Source: Reyranella sp.
GTDB taxonomy: Bacteria > Pseudomonadota > Alphaproteobacteria > Reyranellales > Reyranellaceae
Assembly (NCBI RefSeq): GCF_017305915.1
Contig: NZ_JAFKJN010000025.1
Coordinates: 52,437 to 116,436 of the forward strand
Length of the DNA stretch: 64,000 bases
Reading direction: 5' to 3'
Every line of letters starts with the position of its first letter. The stretch's first letter is position 1. Made by a program: the position numbers and the translations under genes. The notes under the pieces were generated by a model, which saw only the letters and a list, made by a program, of their open reading frames with translations, was not told where the DNA came from and did not search any database. Below are positions 48,193 to 56,786 of the stretch, in pieces.

Positions 48193-49545
48193 TCAGACCT
48201 TGCGCTTGGCGTCGGCGATACCCTTGATCAGGTTGTCGCAGCAGACGTCCGCGCTGATCTGGCCGGTCAGGCACTTCTGGACCTCGATGTTGAGCTGGTC
48301 GGTCCACGGGAAGTGCCAGGGTTGATAGATCGACGAGCAGACCTCGGCGATGTAGGCCGACTTGTCCCAGATCTTCAGTATCTCCGGCACGTCGCCCCAC
48401 GGCGCCCAGCCGGTCTTGATCACGTCGCTCTGCATCACCGACTGGTATCCCGAGCCCAGCATCGCATCCTTGGCGAGGCCGATTGCCTGCGTGTACTGGC
48501 CGTCCTTGGTCTTGCCGCCGAGATACTGCAGCAACTTCCACGCCCACTCCTTGTTGCGGTTGGCAGTGCACAGGAAATAGACGTGCGCGTCGGCGATCGT
48601 CTTGCCGTTGCCCGGCGAGCCCATGACCTTGACCTTGCCGGCGATCGGCGACTGCGCCGGATCGTTGGCGACGTTCAGGCCGTAGTGATGGTTGGGGCCG
48701 CGATAGAGGTTCTTGCCGGCGCCGAACGCCTTGGCCGAGGTGGTGAACTGCACCTTGAGCGATTCGGGATCGGCGATGTCGAGGCCCTTCTCGAAGGTGT
48801 TGGCCCACCATTTCAGCGTCTCGCGCGCGACCGAGCCCGGCCCGAGCATGTGGTTACCCTGCTTGTCGAAGAAGGTGCCACCCCTGTTCCAGGTCATCTG
48901 GTACCAGGTGCCGGGCAGCTGCTCGAGGCCGACGCCCGCGACCCAAAGGACCGGATAGCGCGAGACGCCGTCCTTCTTGGCCTTGACGCAATGCTCGATG
49001 AATTCCTCGTAGGTGGTGAAGGGCTTGTCGATCTTCAGCTTCTCCAGCATGTCGCTGTAGTAGTTCCACACCCAGGCCGTGGCGAAGTAGGGCAGGCCCA
49101 TCAGCTTGCCGTTCACCATCGCCACCTGCTTGGTGAAAGGCGTGAAGTCGTTGGCGTAGTCCTTGGCGCCCGGCAGGTCGTCGAGCGGCTCGACCAGACC
49201 TTGCGCCACGAAGTTCGGGAAGGAGAAGGGCGAGGACTGCGACACGTCGATCTTCTCGCCGGCCGCGTACATCGTCGCGAGCTTGGTCGGATGGTCGTTG
49301 AACGACGAGATGGTCGAATCGATCTTGACGCCCCAGTCGGCCTCGAACTGCTTGGAGATGCGGGCATAAATGTCGCCGTAGGTCCAGACCACGAAATTCA
49401 GCCGGTCGACCTTGCTCTTGGGCGGCTGGCTCCACGGTCCGCCGGCCTGGCCGAAGGCGTCCATCGGACCCATCAGCCCGAGACTTGCGGCCCCACCCAG
49501 TACTGTACGCCTACGCAACGCACGCTTGATGAGATCGTCGGTCAT
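48193..49545 (-). CDS. Sugar ABC transporter substrate-binding protein
   Basis: The protein has 450 residues, an extracellular solute-binding protein of the type 1 (MalE/UgpB-like) family. The start ALRRRTVLGGAASLGLMG resembles a Tat signal. The mature part has LNFVVWTYGDIYARISKQFEADWG, WAWKLLQYLGG and PWGDVPEILK segments. It captures the sugar in the periplasm for the two permeases downstream on the same strand. It is divergent from the mutarotase gene across 59 bases. Pentose or arabinoside ligands are suggested by the neighbouring enzymes. Confidence 0.9.
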   Translation of the reverse strand: MTDDLIKRALRRRTVLGGAASLGLMGPMDAFGQAGGPWSQPPKSKVDRLNFVVWTYGDIYARISKQFEADWGVKIDSTISSFNDHPTKLATMYAAGEKIDVSQSSPFSFPNFVAQGLVEPLDDLPGAKDYANDFTPFTKQVAMVNGKLMGLPYFATAWVWNYYSDMLEKLKIDKPFTTYEEFIEHCVKAKKDGVSRYPVLWVAGVGLEQLPGTWYQMTWNRGGTFFDKQGNHMLGPGSVARETLKWWANTFEKGLDIADPESLKVQFTTSAKAFGAGKNLYRGPNHHYGLNVANDPAQSPIAGKVKVMGSPGNGKTIADAHVYFLCTANRNKEWAWKLLQYLGGKTKDGQYTQAIGLAKDAMLGSGYQSVMQSDVIKTGWAPWGDVPEILKIWDKSAYIAEVCSSIYQPWHFPWTDQLNIEVQKCLTGQISADVCCDNLIKGIADAKRKV

Positions 49546-49604
49546 GCCGTCCCCCTCGTGGCCGTCCCTGCAAGAAACGCGCCGCCGTGCTAAGGCCTGA
49601 GCCT

Positions 49605-50468
49605 ATGACTCTTTTGACGCTCAGGACAGGCCGTCTCGCTGTGGAACTGGCCCCGTCGGCGGGCGGTTCCGTTGCGCGGTTCGAGTGCGATGGCGTCGAC
49701 ATCCTGCGGCCGATGACGGCCGAGGCGATCGCTTCGGGCAAAGGCAACAACGCGGCCCTCTATCCGCTGGTGCCTTATTCCAACCGCATCCGCGACGGCC
49801 GGCTGGTGTTCGGGCACGAGGTCTTCCGGCTCGCGCTCAATTGGCCGGGCATCGGCCATCCTATGCATGGCGACGGCTGGGCGCAGGCGTGGGCGGTCGT
49901 ACACAGCGACGCTACGTCGGCGGAGATCACGTACCTCCACGAGCGCGTCGGCGAGCAGGGCGGTTGGCCGTTCCGCTATCGCGCGCGGCAACGCTATCGT
50001 CTCGACGAAGCGAGCCTCGCGATCGCGATCTCGCTCGAGAACCTCGAGGACCGGCGCGTGCCGGCCGGCATCGGCCTGCACCCCTTCTTCGTGCGCGATC
50101 CCGACTGCGCGCTGACCTGCCGCACCACGTTTGCATGGCGCGCCGACGCCGAGGTCCTGCCGGTCGAGCGCATCCCCGTGCCGCCGGACTGGGACTTCGC
50201 CGCCGGCCGCCGGCCCGACAGCGTTGCGCTCGACAACTGCTTCGACGGCTGGGACGGCCACGCCACCATCGCCTGGCCGGCGCGGCGGCTGAAGCTTGAT
50301 CTCGATGCCTCTCCGCCGTTTCGTCATCTCGTGGTCTACACCCCGCCCGGTCAGTCGTTCTTCTGTGTCGAGCCGGTCAGCCATGCCAACGGGCAGGTGG
50401 GCTTGGCAGCGCTCGGTCCCGCGGGCACGCTGTCGGGCGAAGTCGTGTTCCGTCTTTCGATCTTGTGA
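49605..50468 (+). CDS. Aldose 1-epimerase family protein
   Basis: The protein has 287 residues of the galactose mutarotase fold. Landmarks are ALYPLVPYSNRIRDG, HPMHGDGW with the catalytic histidine region, AGIGLHPFFVRDP with the second histidine, and FFCVEPVSHANG with the catalytic glutamate. It interconverts alpha and beta forms of an aldose. The start ATG 49605 was preferred to the upstream GTG at 49587. It sits between the sugar ABC importer and the xylose-dehydrogenase-like gene, 6 bases ahead of the latter, fitting a sugar uptake and oxidation unit. Confidence 0.92.
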   Translation: MTLLTLRTGRLAVELAPSAGGSVARFECDGVDILRPMTAEAIASGKGNNAALYPLVPYSNRIRDGRLVFGHEVFRLALNWPGIGHPMHGDGWAQAWAVVHSDATSAEITYLHERVGEQGGWPFRYRARQRYRLDEASLAIAISLENLEDRRVPAGIGLHPFFVRDPDCALTCRTTFAWRADAEVLPVERIPVPPDWDFAAGRRPDSVALDNCFDGWDGHATIAWPARRLKLDLDASPPFRHLVVYTPPGQSFFCVEPVSHANGQVGLAALGPAGTLSGEVVFRLSIL

Positions 50469-50474
50469 GGAGCC

Positions 50475-51224
50475 ATGCCCGAGTTCGCGATCTATCCCAG
50501 CCTCAGGGGCCGCAGCGTGTTCGTGTCGGGCGGCGGCTCGGGCATCGGTGCCTCGATCGTCGAGCATCTCGCGGCGCAAGGCGCCAGGGTGGGCTTCGTC
50601 GACATCGACGAGCCGGCCTCGCGGCAGGTCGAGGCCAAGACCGGCGCCACATTCCTGAAATGCGACATCAAGGACGTGAAGGCCTACCAGGCCGCCCTTG
50701 CCGAGGTCGCGGCGAAGCAGGGCCCGATCACCGTGTTGGTCAACAACGCCGCGCATGACGAGCGCCACAAGCTCGAGGACGTGACGCCGGAGTTCTGGGA
50801 CGACCGCATCGCCGTCAACCTGCGGCACGCCTTCTTCGCCATCCAGGCGGTGGTGCCCGGCATGAAGAAGGCGGGCGGCGGCTCGATCGTCAACTTCAGC
50901 TCGATCAGCTACCACACCATGACCGCCAACCTGGCCGTCTACCAGGCGGCCAAGGCGGCGACGATCGGCATGACCCGCGGCCTGGCGCGCGACCTCGGCG
51001 GCGACAGGATCCGGCTGAACTCGATCACGCCGGGCTGGATCATGACCCAGCGCCAGATCGACAAGTGGCTGACGCCGGCGGCCGAGGCCGACCTGATGAA
51101 GTCCCAGGTGCTGAAGGAAAAGGTCTATCCGCCCGACATCGCCCGCATGGTGCTGTTCCTGGCGGCGGACGACAGCCGGCTGATCTCGGCGCAGAACTTC
51201 GTGGTCGATGGAGGGCGCATGTGA
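50475..51224 (+). CDS. SDR dehydrogenase, similar to D-xylose 1-dehydrogenase
   Basis: The protein has 249 residues and a complete SDR: nucleotide motif SGGGSGIG, VNNAAHDERHKLEDVT, catalytic serine in INFS-like NFSSISYH, and YQAAK. The start FAIYPSLRGR, the NNAAHDERHKL stretch and VNLRHAFFAIQAVVPGMKK closely resemble the Caulobacter D-xylose dehydrogenase (XylB) from memory. It likely oxidises a pentose or hexose to its lactone with NAD. It follows the mutarotase after 6 bases and overlaps the next membrane gene by 4. Confidence 0.88.
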   Translation: MPEFAIYPSLRGRSVFVSGGGSGIGASIVEHLAAQGARVGFVDIDEPASRQVEAKTGATFLKCDIKDVKAYQAALAEVAAKQGPITVLVNNAAHDERHKLEDVTPEFWDDRIAVNLRHAFFAIQAVVPGMKKAGGGSIVNFSSISYHTMTANLAVYQAAKAATIGMTRGLARDLGGDRIRLNSITPGWIMTQRQIDKWLTPAAEADLMKSQVLKEKVYPPDIARMVLFLAADDSRLISAQNFVVDGGRM

Positions 51225-51745
51225 GCCTGAACGTCGCCTCCTGGCCGGCCAAGGCGGGGCGGATCTGGCTGCGGGAGATGCGGCATCTCCTGCCGCCGAC
51301 GCTCTATTTCTTCTGCGCGTTCAACATCATCGTCCACACCACCAACTTGCTGACCCGCAGCTACTGGTTCGCGCTGTCGCACTTCCTCACCGCCACGCTG
51401 TTCGCGCTGCTGGTCGGCAAGGCGGTGCTGGTGGCCGACAAGTTCCGCGCCATCGACCGCTTCCGCGGCGCGCCGCTGATCAAGCCGATCCTCTACAAGA
51501 CGCTGTTCTACGGCCTGGTGGTGATGCTGTTCCGCGTCATCGAGCAGCTCGTCCACTTCTCGTTCGACAGCGACGGCTTCCGCGTCGCCTTCCGGGAGGC
51601 GGCCGACGCCTTCAACTGGCGCCGCTTCACGGCCATCCAGATCTGGCTGTTCACCTGCTTCCTGATCTACGTCACCGCGACCGAGCTCTCCGCCGCGCTC
51701 GGCCCGGGCAAGCTCCGGAAGCTGATGTTCGGCCCGCGCTCCTAG
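51221..51745 (+). CDS. Small integral membrane protein, unknown function
   Basis: The protein has 174 residues with about four hydrophobic segments (TLYFFCAFNIIVHTTNL, FALSHFLTATLFALLVGKAV, ILYKTLFYGLVVMLFRVI and IQIWLFTCFLIYVTATEL). The GTG start overlaps the dehydrogenase stop. I do not recognise a named family. No catalytic motifs are visible. Translational coupling to the sugar dehydrogenase suggests co-expression only. Confidence 0.75.
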   Translation: MSLNVASWPAKAGRIWLREMRHLLPPTLYFFCAFNIIVHTTNLLTRSYWFALSHFLTATLFALLVGKAVLVADKFRAIDRFRGAPLIKPILYKTLFYGLVVMLFRVIEQLVHFSFDSDGFRVAFREAADAFNWRRFTAIQIWLFTCFLIYVTATELSAALGPGKLRKLMFGPRS

Positions 51746-51746
51746 C

Positions 51747-52622
51747 GTGGACAGGAGCTGGCGCTGGATCGCCTGGCTGATCCTGGGGATCGGCGGGCTG
51801 ATCGTGGCCGGCGGCCTGGCGCTGGGCTACGGCAACCTGAAGCTGGTGCTCTACGGCGGGCGGGCGCCGGGTGTGGTCACGGAGATCAAGCGCGAGGGCG
51901 ACATGTACGCGCCGGTCTTCCGCTTCCGGTTGCCCAACGGCGAGCCGCACGAGGTCAAGGCGCTGGGCAGCGGCGCGCCGGAGTTCGCGGTCGGCGATCC
52001 GGTGACCGTGCTCTACGCAGCCGACGATCCCGGCGACTTCGCGATCGACAACTTCGGGCAGCTCTGGCTGTCGGCGATCATCGTCACCGGCTTCGGTTGC
52101 TTCTGGCTGATGTTCGGCGCGGTGGCCTGGGCCCTGTCGCGCAACGTCGAGCTCGCGGTGCCGGGCGAGCGCGCCTTCGCGACCATTGCCGTGGTCGGCG
52201 TCGTGCTCGGCGTCGTCGCCACCTGGAACGCATCGACGCTCTATCGCACCGGCCTGCGCGCCGACGGCAAGGTCGCGGAGATCCGCGCCAGCCGCTACAC
52301 CGACCAGGAGGAGGTCGTGCTGCGCAGCGGCCGCGAATGGCGGCGCGACGTCGAGCGCACCTCCTACGCGCCGCTCGTGCGCTTCACCACGGCCGAGGGT
52401 CGCGAGGTCGAATTCCTCGGCCGCGGCGGCAGCGGCACCTCGTATCGCGAAGGCGACGCGGTCGCGGTGGCCTACGATCCGGCGCGGCCGATCAACGCCC
52501 GCATCGTGAGCTTCGTCGATCTGTGGCTGCCGGCGGTGGTCGCCTGGGGCGTGGCGATCCTGTTCGGCGGCTGCGTCTGGCTGTCGCGCCATTTCCGGCT
52601 GGCCGGTGGGAGGAAACCATGA
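51747..52622 (+). CDS. DUF3592-like membrane protein with duplicated domain
   Basis: The protein has 291 residues. Membrane helices at ~8-28, ~108-130, ~145-162 and near the C-terminus alternate with two similar soluble beta-rich parts: GVVTEIKREGDMYAPVFRFRL ... FAVGDPVTVLYAADDP and GKVAEIRASRYT ... SYREGDAVAVAYDPARP. This duplicated V-x-YxPxxP pattern matches the DUF3592 type. A GTG start at 51747 follows the previous stop by one base, and the 3' end overlaps the RidA gene by 4. The function is unknown. Confidence 0.8.
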   Translation: MDRSWRWIAWLILGIGGLIVAGGLALGYGNLKLVLYGGRAPGVVTEIKREGDMYAPVFRFRLPNGEPHEVKALGSGAPEFAVGDPVTVLYAADDPGDFAIDNFGQLWLSAIIVTGFGCFWLMFGAVAWALSRNVELAVPGERAFATIAVVGVVLGVVATWNASTLYRTGLRADGKVAEIRASRYTDQEEVVLRSGREWRRDVERTSYAPLVRFTTAEGREVEFLGRGGSGTSYREGDAVAVAYDPARPINARIVSFVDLWLPAVVAWGVAILFGGCVWLSRHFRLAGGRKP

Positions 52623-53011
52623 GCGCGCCTCTGTTCTTCATGGCGCCTGGCGCGCCGACGCCGGTGGCGCCGTTCAGCCATGCCGTCGAGGTCGACGGCT
52701 GGTGCTTCGTCACCGGCCAGATGCCGACCTTCCCCGACGACGATGCGCGGCCGCTGCCGCCGGACATCGAAGGCCAGACCGTGCGGGTGATGGAGAACCT
52801 CAGGATCGTGCTCGGCGGGCTGAACCTCGGCCTCGAGCACGTGGTCTGCGCCCGCATCTACCTGACCGACTTCGAGGCCAACTATCCGCGCATGAACGCG
52901 GTCTATGCGGGCTACTTCCCGGCCGACCGGCGGCCCGCCCGGACCTGCATCGGTGTCACCGGCCTTGCCCGCGGCGCGATGGTCGAGATCGACCTGCTGG
53001 CGAAGCGCTGA
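52619..53011 (+). CDS. RidA/YjgF family protein
   Basis: The protein has 130 residues of the RidA family. It has PFSHAVEVDGWCFVTGQMP, a central helix VRVMENLRIVLGGLNLG, VVCARIYLTDF and the end RPARTCIGVTGLARGAMVEIDLLAKR. Here the arginine in PART is present, unlike the relative at 11472, so enamine/imine deaminase activity is plausible. It overlaps the DUF3592-like gene by 4 bases and ends 6 bases before the stop of a converging membrane gene. Confidence 0.92.
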   Translation: MSAPLFFMAPGAPTPVAPFSHAVEVDGWCFVTGQMPTFPDDDARPLPPDIEGQTVRVMENLRIVLGGLNLGLEHVVCARIYLTDFEANYPRMNAVYAGYFPADRRPARTCIGVTGLARGAMVEIDLLAKR

Positions 53012-53017
53012 GCCGGA

Positions 53018-54271
53018 CTAGATCAGCTTTCCGCCCGACAGGAAGACACCGGCCCAGGCCGCCGCCGCCACCAGCAGCAGTCCCGGCACGACGCTCAGCG
53101 CGAAGGTGCGATCGCCGGTGAAGGCCAGCACGATCTTGGTCACGGTGTTGGTGCTGAACGCCGCCAGCACCGGCAGCACCGCCTGCTCGGCGGTGATCCT
53201 CTGCGCGCTGGCCAACTGGGCGGTGGAGGCCGCCGCCGAATGGGTGTCGGCAAAGCCCGCCACGGCGGTGGCGATCACGACGCCGGTCTCGCCGAGCCAG
53301 GCCTGCAGTGCCGCCGAGGCGACCAGGATCACCGTCAGGGTGGCGGCCAGCGCGAGCGCCGTCCCGAGGCTGAAGGCGCCGCCCGGCTTGTCGTCGCCCT
53401 GGCCCTCGTGCTTCAGCGCCCACAACGTGAAGACGCCGCCGTACAGCACGGCCGCAAGCCCGGCCAGCGCCAGCGGGATCGCCAGCGCCCTGAGCACCGT
53501 CATGTTGACGGCCGCGAGCAGCAGCGCGAGCTGAACGATGGTCGCGACCGTCGACAGCACCGCGCCGGCGGCGGCGGGCTTCAGCAGGGCCGGCGTGTCC
53601 TTCACCCGGCTCGCCATCGCGCCGATGGTCGCCGAGCTCGAGACGAAGCCCGAGGCGAAGCCCGATACCGGCAGGCCGAACTTCACGCCGAGCAGGCGGA
53701 CGGCGATGTAGCCCGCGCCGCTGATCGCCATGATCAGGATGACGACGATCCAGATCTTGCGCAGATTGAGCACGCCGTAGGGATCGAGCGCCTCGTCGGG
53801 CAGCAGCGGCAGCACGACCAGCGTCGCGGCGGCGAAGATCAACGCGTCGCTGAGCTCGGCCTCGGTGAGGCAGGAGCGGATGAAACGGTGCAGGACCTCG
53901 CGCGAGTAGAGCACGCCCGCGACCACCACGCCGGCGCCGGCCGCGAGCACGGGCTGACTCATCGTCAGCATGCCGAGCAGCGCCGTGACGACCAGCGCGA
54001 TCTCGCTCGTCAGCCCGGGATCCTCCGGCGGCGAGCGCCAGTAGGACAGGCCCGCGAGGCCGACCACGCCGATCGCCACCGCCGCCATCAGGGCGTCGCT
54101 GTTGATCGCGCCTGCGACGGCGCCGATCAGGGCGGTGAGGGTGAAGGTGCGCACGCCGGCTGCCGAGCGCGACGGGCCTTCGCCCTTCATCCGCTCGCGG
54201 TCGACGCCGATCAACAGGCCGATTCCCAGGGCGATCGCGAAGCCCAGCAGGGTGTCGTCGGACAGTTCCAT
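53018..54271 (-). CDS. MgtC/SapB-type and DUF4010 membrane protein
   Basis: The protein has 417 residues and about eleven or twelve hydrophobic helices. The N-terminal part (~5-130) has the MgtC/SapB pattern GFAIALGIGLLIGVDRERMKG and GVRTFTLTALIGAVAG. The C-terminal part (~170-417) matches DUF4010, with GFASGFVSSSATIGAMASR and AGFADTHSAAAS. The role is unknown; ion transport or magnesium-related function has been suggested for the class. The ATG at 54271 begins the conserved part; a longer frame adds nine unlikely residues. It follows the hydrolase gene on the same strand after 2 bases. Confidence 0.88.
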   Translation of the reverse strand: MELSDDTLLGFAIALGIGLLIGVDRERMKGEGPSRSAAGVRTFTLTALIGAVAGAINSDALMAAVAIGVVGLAGLSYWRSPPEDPGLTSEIALVVTALLGMLTMSQPVLAAGAGVVVAGVLYSREVLHRFIRSCLTEAELSDALIFAAATLVVLPLLPDEALDPYGVLNLRKIWIVVILIMAISGAGYIAVRLLGVKFGLPVSGFASGFVSSSATIGAMASRVKDTPALLKPAAAGAVLSTVATIVQLALLLAAVNMTVLRALAIPLALAGLAAVLYGGVFTLWALKHEGQGDDKPGGAFSLGTALALAATLTVILVASAALQAWLGETGVVIATAVAGFADTHSAAASTAQLASAQRITAEQAVLPVLAAFSTNTVTKIVLAFTGDRTFALSVVPGLLLVAAAAWAGVFLSGGKLI

Positions 54272-54273
54272 GG

Positions 54274-54960
54274 CTAGAGTCCCACGCTGTCGATCCATTT
54301 GCCGAGCAGCATGGCAAGTTCGTGCGGCTTCTCAAGCGGTGCCATGTGGCCGCAATCCTCGATCACCTCGAATTGGGACTTGGGCAGGTGGCGGGCCATG
54401 CGCTCGGTCTCCTCGAGCTTGCGCAGTCGGTCCTGGCGGCAGGCGACGACCAGCGACGGGCAGGTGATGCGCTCGAGGTCGGCATAGCCGTCCTTGCGGA
54501 TCAGCGCCGACTGGCGCGCCCGCACCTCCGCCCCCAGCCGCCGCTGCATGCCGCGCAGCCGCTCGAGCAGCACCGGATCGCGCTCGCGGTCGGGATGGAG
54601 GCCCAGCGCCACGCCGGGACCGGCGGTCTTCGGCTTGTCGCCGGGCCGGGCGCCCTGGATGCGTCGCTGGCGCTCGGCCAGGGTGTATTCGCGGGCCGAG
54701 CTCGCGACGAAGGCGACGCCTGACACGCGCTCGGGCGCCATCAGGGTCAGCACGCGCGACACGAATCCGCCCATCGAGAAGCCGACCAGCACGAAGCGCT
54801 CGGGCGTCTCCGACAGCACCCGCCGCGCCATGCCTTCGAGCGTGTCGTCCTGGTAGACGTTGCCGTACTGCAGGTGGCCGAGCCGCCCGAGGTCGGGCAC
54901 CATGTCGCGCCACAGTTCGTTGTCACACATGAAGCCGGGCAGCAGGACGAGCGTACGCAT
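54274..54960 (-). CDS. Alpha/beta hydrolase
   Basis: The protein has 228 residues with an alpha/beta hydrolase fold. It has LLPGFMCDNELW near the start (oxyanion region), the nucleophile elbow GFSMGG, an acid in VVACRQDRLRKLE and the catalytic histidine in EDCGHMAPLEKP. It hydrolyses an ester or similar bond in the cytoplasm; the substrate is unknown. ATG 54960 lies 22 bases from the divergent fumC start, whose ribosome-binding site is in that gap. It precedes the DUF4010 gene by 2 bases on the same strand. Confidence 0.9.
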   Translation of the reverse strand: MRTLVLLPGFMCDNELWRDMVPDLGRLGHLQYGNVYQDDTLEGMARRVLSETPERFVLVGFSMGGFVSRVLTLMAPERVSGVAFVASSAREYTLAERQRRIQGARPGDKPKTAGPGVALGLHPDRERDPVLLERLRGMQRRLGAEVRARQSALIRKDGYADLERITCPSLVVACRQDRLRKLEETERMARHLPKSQFEVIEDCGHMAPLEKPHELAMLLGKWIDSVGL

Positions 54961-54982
54961 CGCCCGGAAAGGAGCCCAAATC

Positions 54983-56386
54983 GTGCAGATGCGCAAGGAA
55001 TCCGACGCGATGGGCGAAATCGAGGTCCCCGCCGACAAGTTGTGGGGGGCGCAGACCCAGCGCTCGCTGCACTACTTCTCGATCGGCAAGGACCTGATGC
55101 CGCGCGAGATGATCGGCGCCTACGCGCTGCTCAAGAAAGCCTGTGCCAATGCCAATCTGGCCGGCGGACGGCTGGACCCGCAGCGCCACCGGCTGATCGT
55201 CGAGACCTGCGACGAGATCCTGGCCGGCCGCCATCACGACATGTTCCCATTGCATGTCTGGATGACCGGCTCGGGCACGCAGTTCAACATGAACGTCAAC
55301 GAGGTGATCTCCAACCGCTGCTGCCAACTCGCCGACACGCCGCTCGGTTCCAAGACGCCGGTGCATCCCAACGACCATGTCAACATGTCCCAGTCGTCGA
55401 ACGACAACTTCCCGACGGCGATGTACATCGCCGCCGCCGTCGAGGTGACGTGGAAGCTGCTGCCCTCGGTCAAGGCGCTGCACGACGCGATCGACGCCAA
55501 GGCCAGGGAATGGGCCGACATCGTCAAGATCGGCCGCACCCATCTGCAGGACGCGACGCCGATCACGCTCGGCCAGGAATGGTCGGGCTATGTCGGCCTG
55601 CTGGCCGAGGACATCGAAAGGATCGAGCATGCGCTGGGCGACGTCTACAAGCTGGCGCTGGGCGGCACCGCGGTCGGCACCGGCATCAATGCCGCGCCCG
55701 GCTTCGCCGAGGCGTCGGCGGCGGAGATCGCCAAGCTCACCGACCTGCCGTTCGTGTCGGCGTCCAACAAGTTCGCGGTCCAGGGCTCACACGATGCGCT
55801 GGTCGCTCTCTCCGGAACGATGCGCACGCTGGCCGTCTCGCTCTACAAGATCGCCTGCGACATCCGGCTGATCGCCAGCGGCCCGCGCGCCGGGCTCGGC
55901 GAGCTGGTGCTGCCGGAGAACGAGCCCGGCTCGTCGATCATGCCGGGCAAGGTCAATCCCACCCAGGCCGAGGCGCTGACCATGATCGCCGCGCAAGTGA
56001 TGGCCAACGACGTCGCGGTCGGCTTCGGCGGCGCCGGCGGCTTCCTGGAGATGAATGTCTACAAGCCGCTGATGATCTTCAATCTGATGAACTCGATCGT
56101 GCTGCTGGCCGACGGCTGCGCCAACTTCCGCAGGTTCATGATCGAGGGCACCCATCCCAACCTCAAGGTCATCAAGAGCCATGTCGAGCGCTCGCTGATG
56201 CTGGTGACGGCGCTGGCGCCGGTGATCGGCTACGACAAGGCCTCGCAGATCGCCCATCATGCCACCGAGCACGACCAGACGCTCAAGGAGGCCGCATTGC
56301 AGCTCGGTTATATCAGCGAGGCCGAGTTCGACCGCATCGTCGATCCGGCCAAGATGGTGCGGCCCTACGTAGCCAGCGGGTCGTGA
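54983..56386 (+). CDS. fumC: Class II fumarate hydratase
   Basis: The protein has 467 residues. Family signatures are TGSGTQFNMNVNEVISNR, HPNDHVNMSQSSND, GRTHLQDATPITLGQEWSG and the active-site loop GSSIMPGKVNPTQ. It interconverts fumarate and malate in the citric acid cycle, without an iron-sulfur cluster. Aspartate ammonia-lyase is the nearest alternative; the MGEIEVPADKLWGAQTQRSL start fits fumarase better. The GTG at 54983 lies nine bases after aaggag, so I prefer it to the ATG two codons downstream. It is divergent from the hydrolase gene. Confidence 0.93.
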   Translation: MQMRKESDAMGEIEVPADKLWGAQTQRSLHYFSIGKDLMPREMIGAYALLKKACANANLAGGRLDPQRHRLIVETCDEILAGRHHDMFPLHVWMTGSGTQFNMNVNEVISNRCCQLADTPLGSKTPVHPNDHVNMSQSSNDNFPTAMYIAAAVEVTWKLLPSVKALHDAIDAKAREWADIVKIGRTHLQDATPITLGQEWSGYVGLLAEDIERIEHALGDVYKLALGGTAVGTGINAAPGFAEASAAEIAKLTDLPFVSASNKFAVQGSHDALVALSGTMRTLAVSLYKIACDIRLIASGPRAGLGELVLPENEPGSSIMPGKVNPTQAEALTMIAAQVMANDVAVGFGGAGGFLEMNVYKPLMIFNLMNSIVLLADGCANFRRFMIEGTHPNLKVIKSHVERSLMLVTALAPVIGYDKASQIAHHATEHDQTLKEAALQLGYISEAEFDRIVDPAKMVRPYVASGS

Positions 56387-56387
56387 C

Positions 56388-56786
56388 ATGGAGGTCACCG
56401 GCGGCTGTCTCTGCGGCGCGGTGCGCTACGGGTACTCGGGCGAGTTCCTGCGCCAGCCGATCTGCCATTGCCGCGACTGCCAGCGCTGGAGCGGCAGCGC
56501 CTTCCATGTCGGCGTGATGGTGCCGAAGAGCGGCTTCACGTTGCTGAGCGGCGAGTTGCGGACCTACCGGGCGACCGGCGAATCGGGTCGCTGGATCGAT
56601 CGCAGCTTCTGCCCGGTCTGCGGCTCGGGCATCACGCACGTGCTCGAGGTACGCGGACCGGACATCGTCGTCATCAAGGCGGGCACTATGGACGATCCGA
56701 GCGTGGTCGTTCCCAACGTCGAGATCTTCACGCGCGCCAAACTGCCGTGGGTCTCGATCGAGGCCGAGACCGAGAAGCATGCGTAA
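56388..56786 (+). CDS. GFA (glutathione-dependent formaldehyde-activating-like) family protein
   Basis: The protein has 132 residues with the zinc-binding cysteine pattern of the GFA family: CLCGAVRYG, ICHCRDCQRWSG and CPVCGSGI. Members act on or bind glutathione-linked aldehydes, but most small ones are uncharacterised. It starts one base after the fumC stop and overlaps the arabinofuranosidase gene by 8 bases, so all three may share a transcript. Confidence 0.92.
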   Translation: MEVTGGCLCGAVRYGYSGEFLRQPICHCRDCQRWSGSAFHVGVMVPKSGFTLLSGELRTYRATGESGRWIDRSFCPVCGSGITHVLEVRGPDIVVIKAGTMDDPSVVVPNVEIFTRAKLPWVSIEAETEKHA

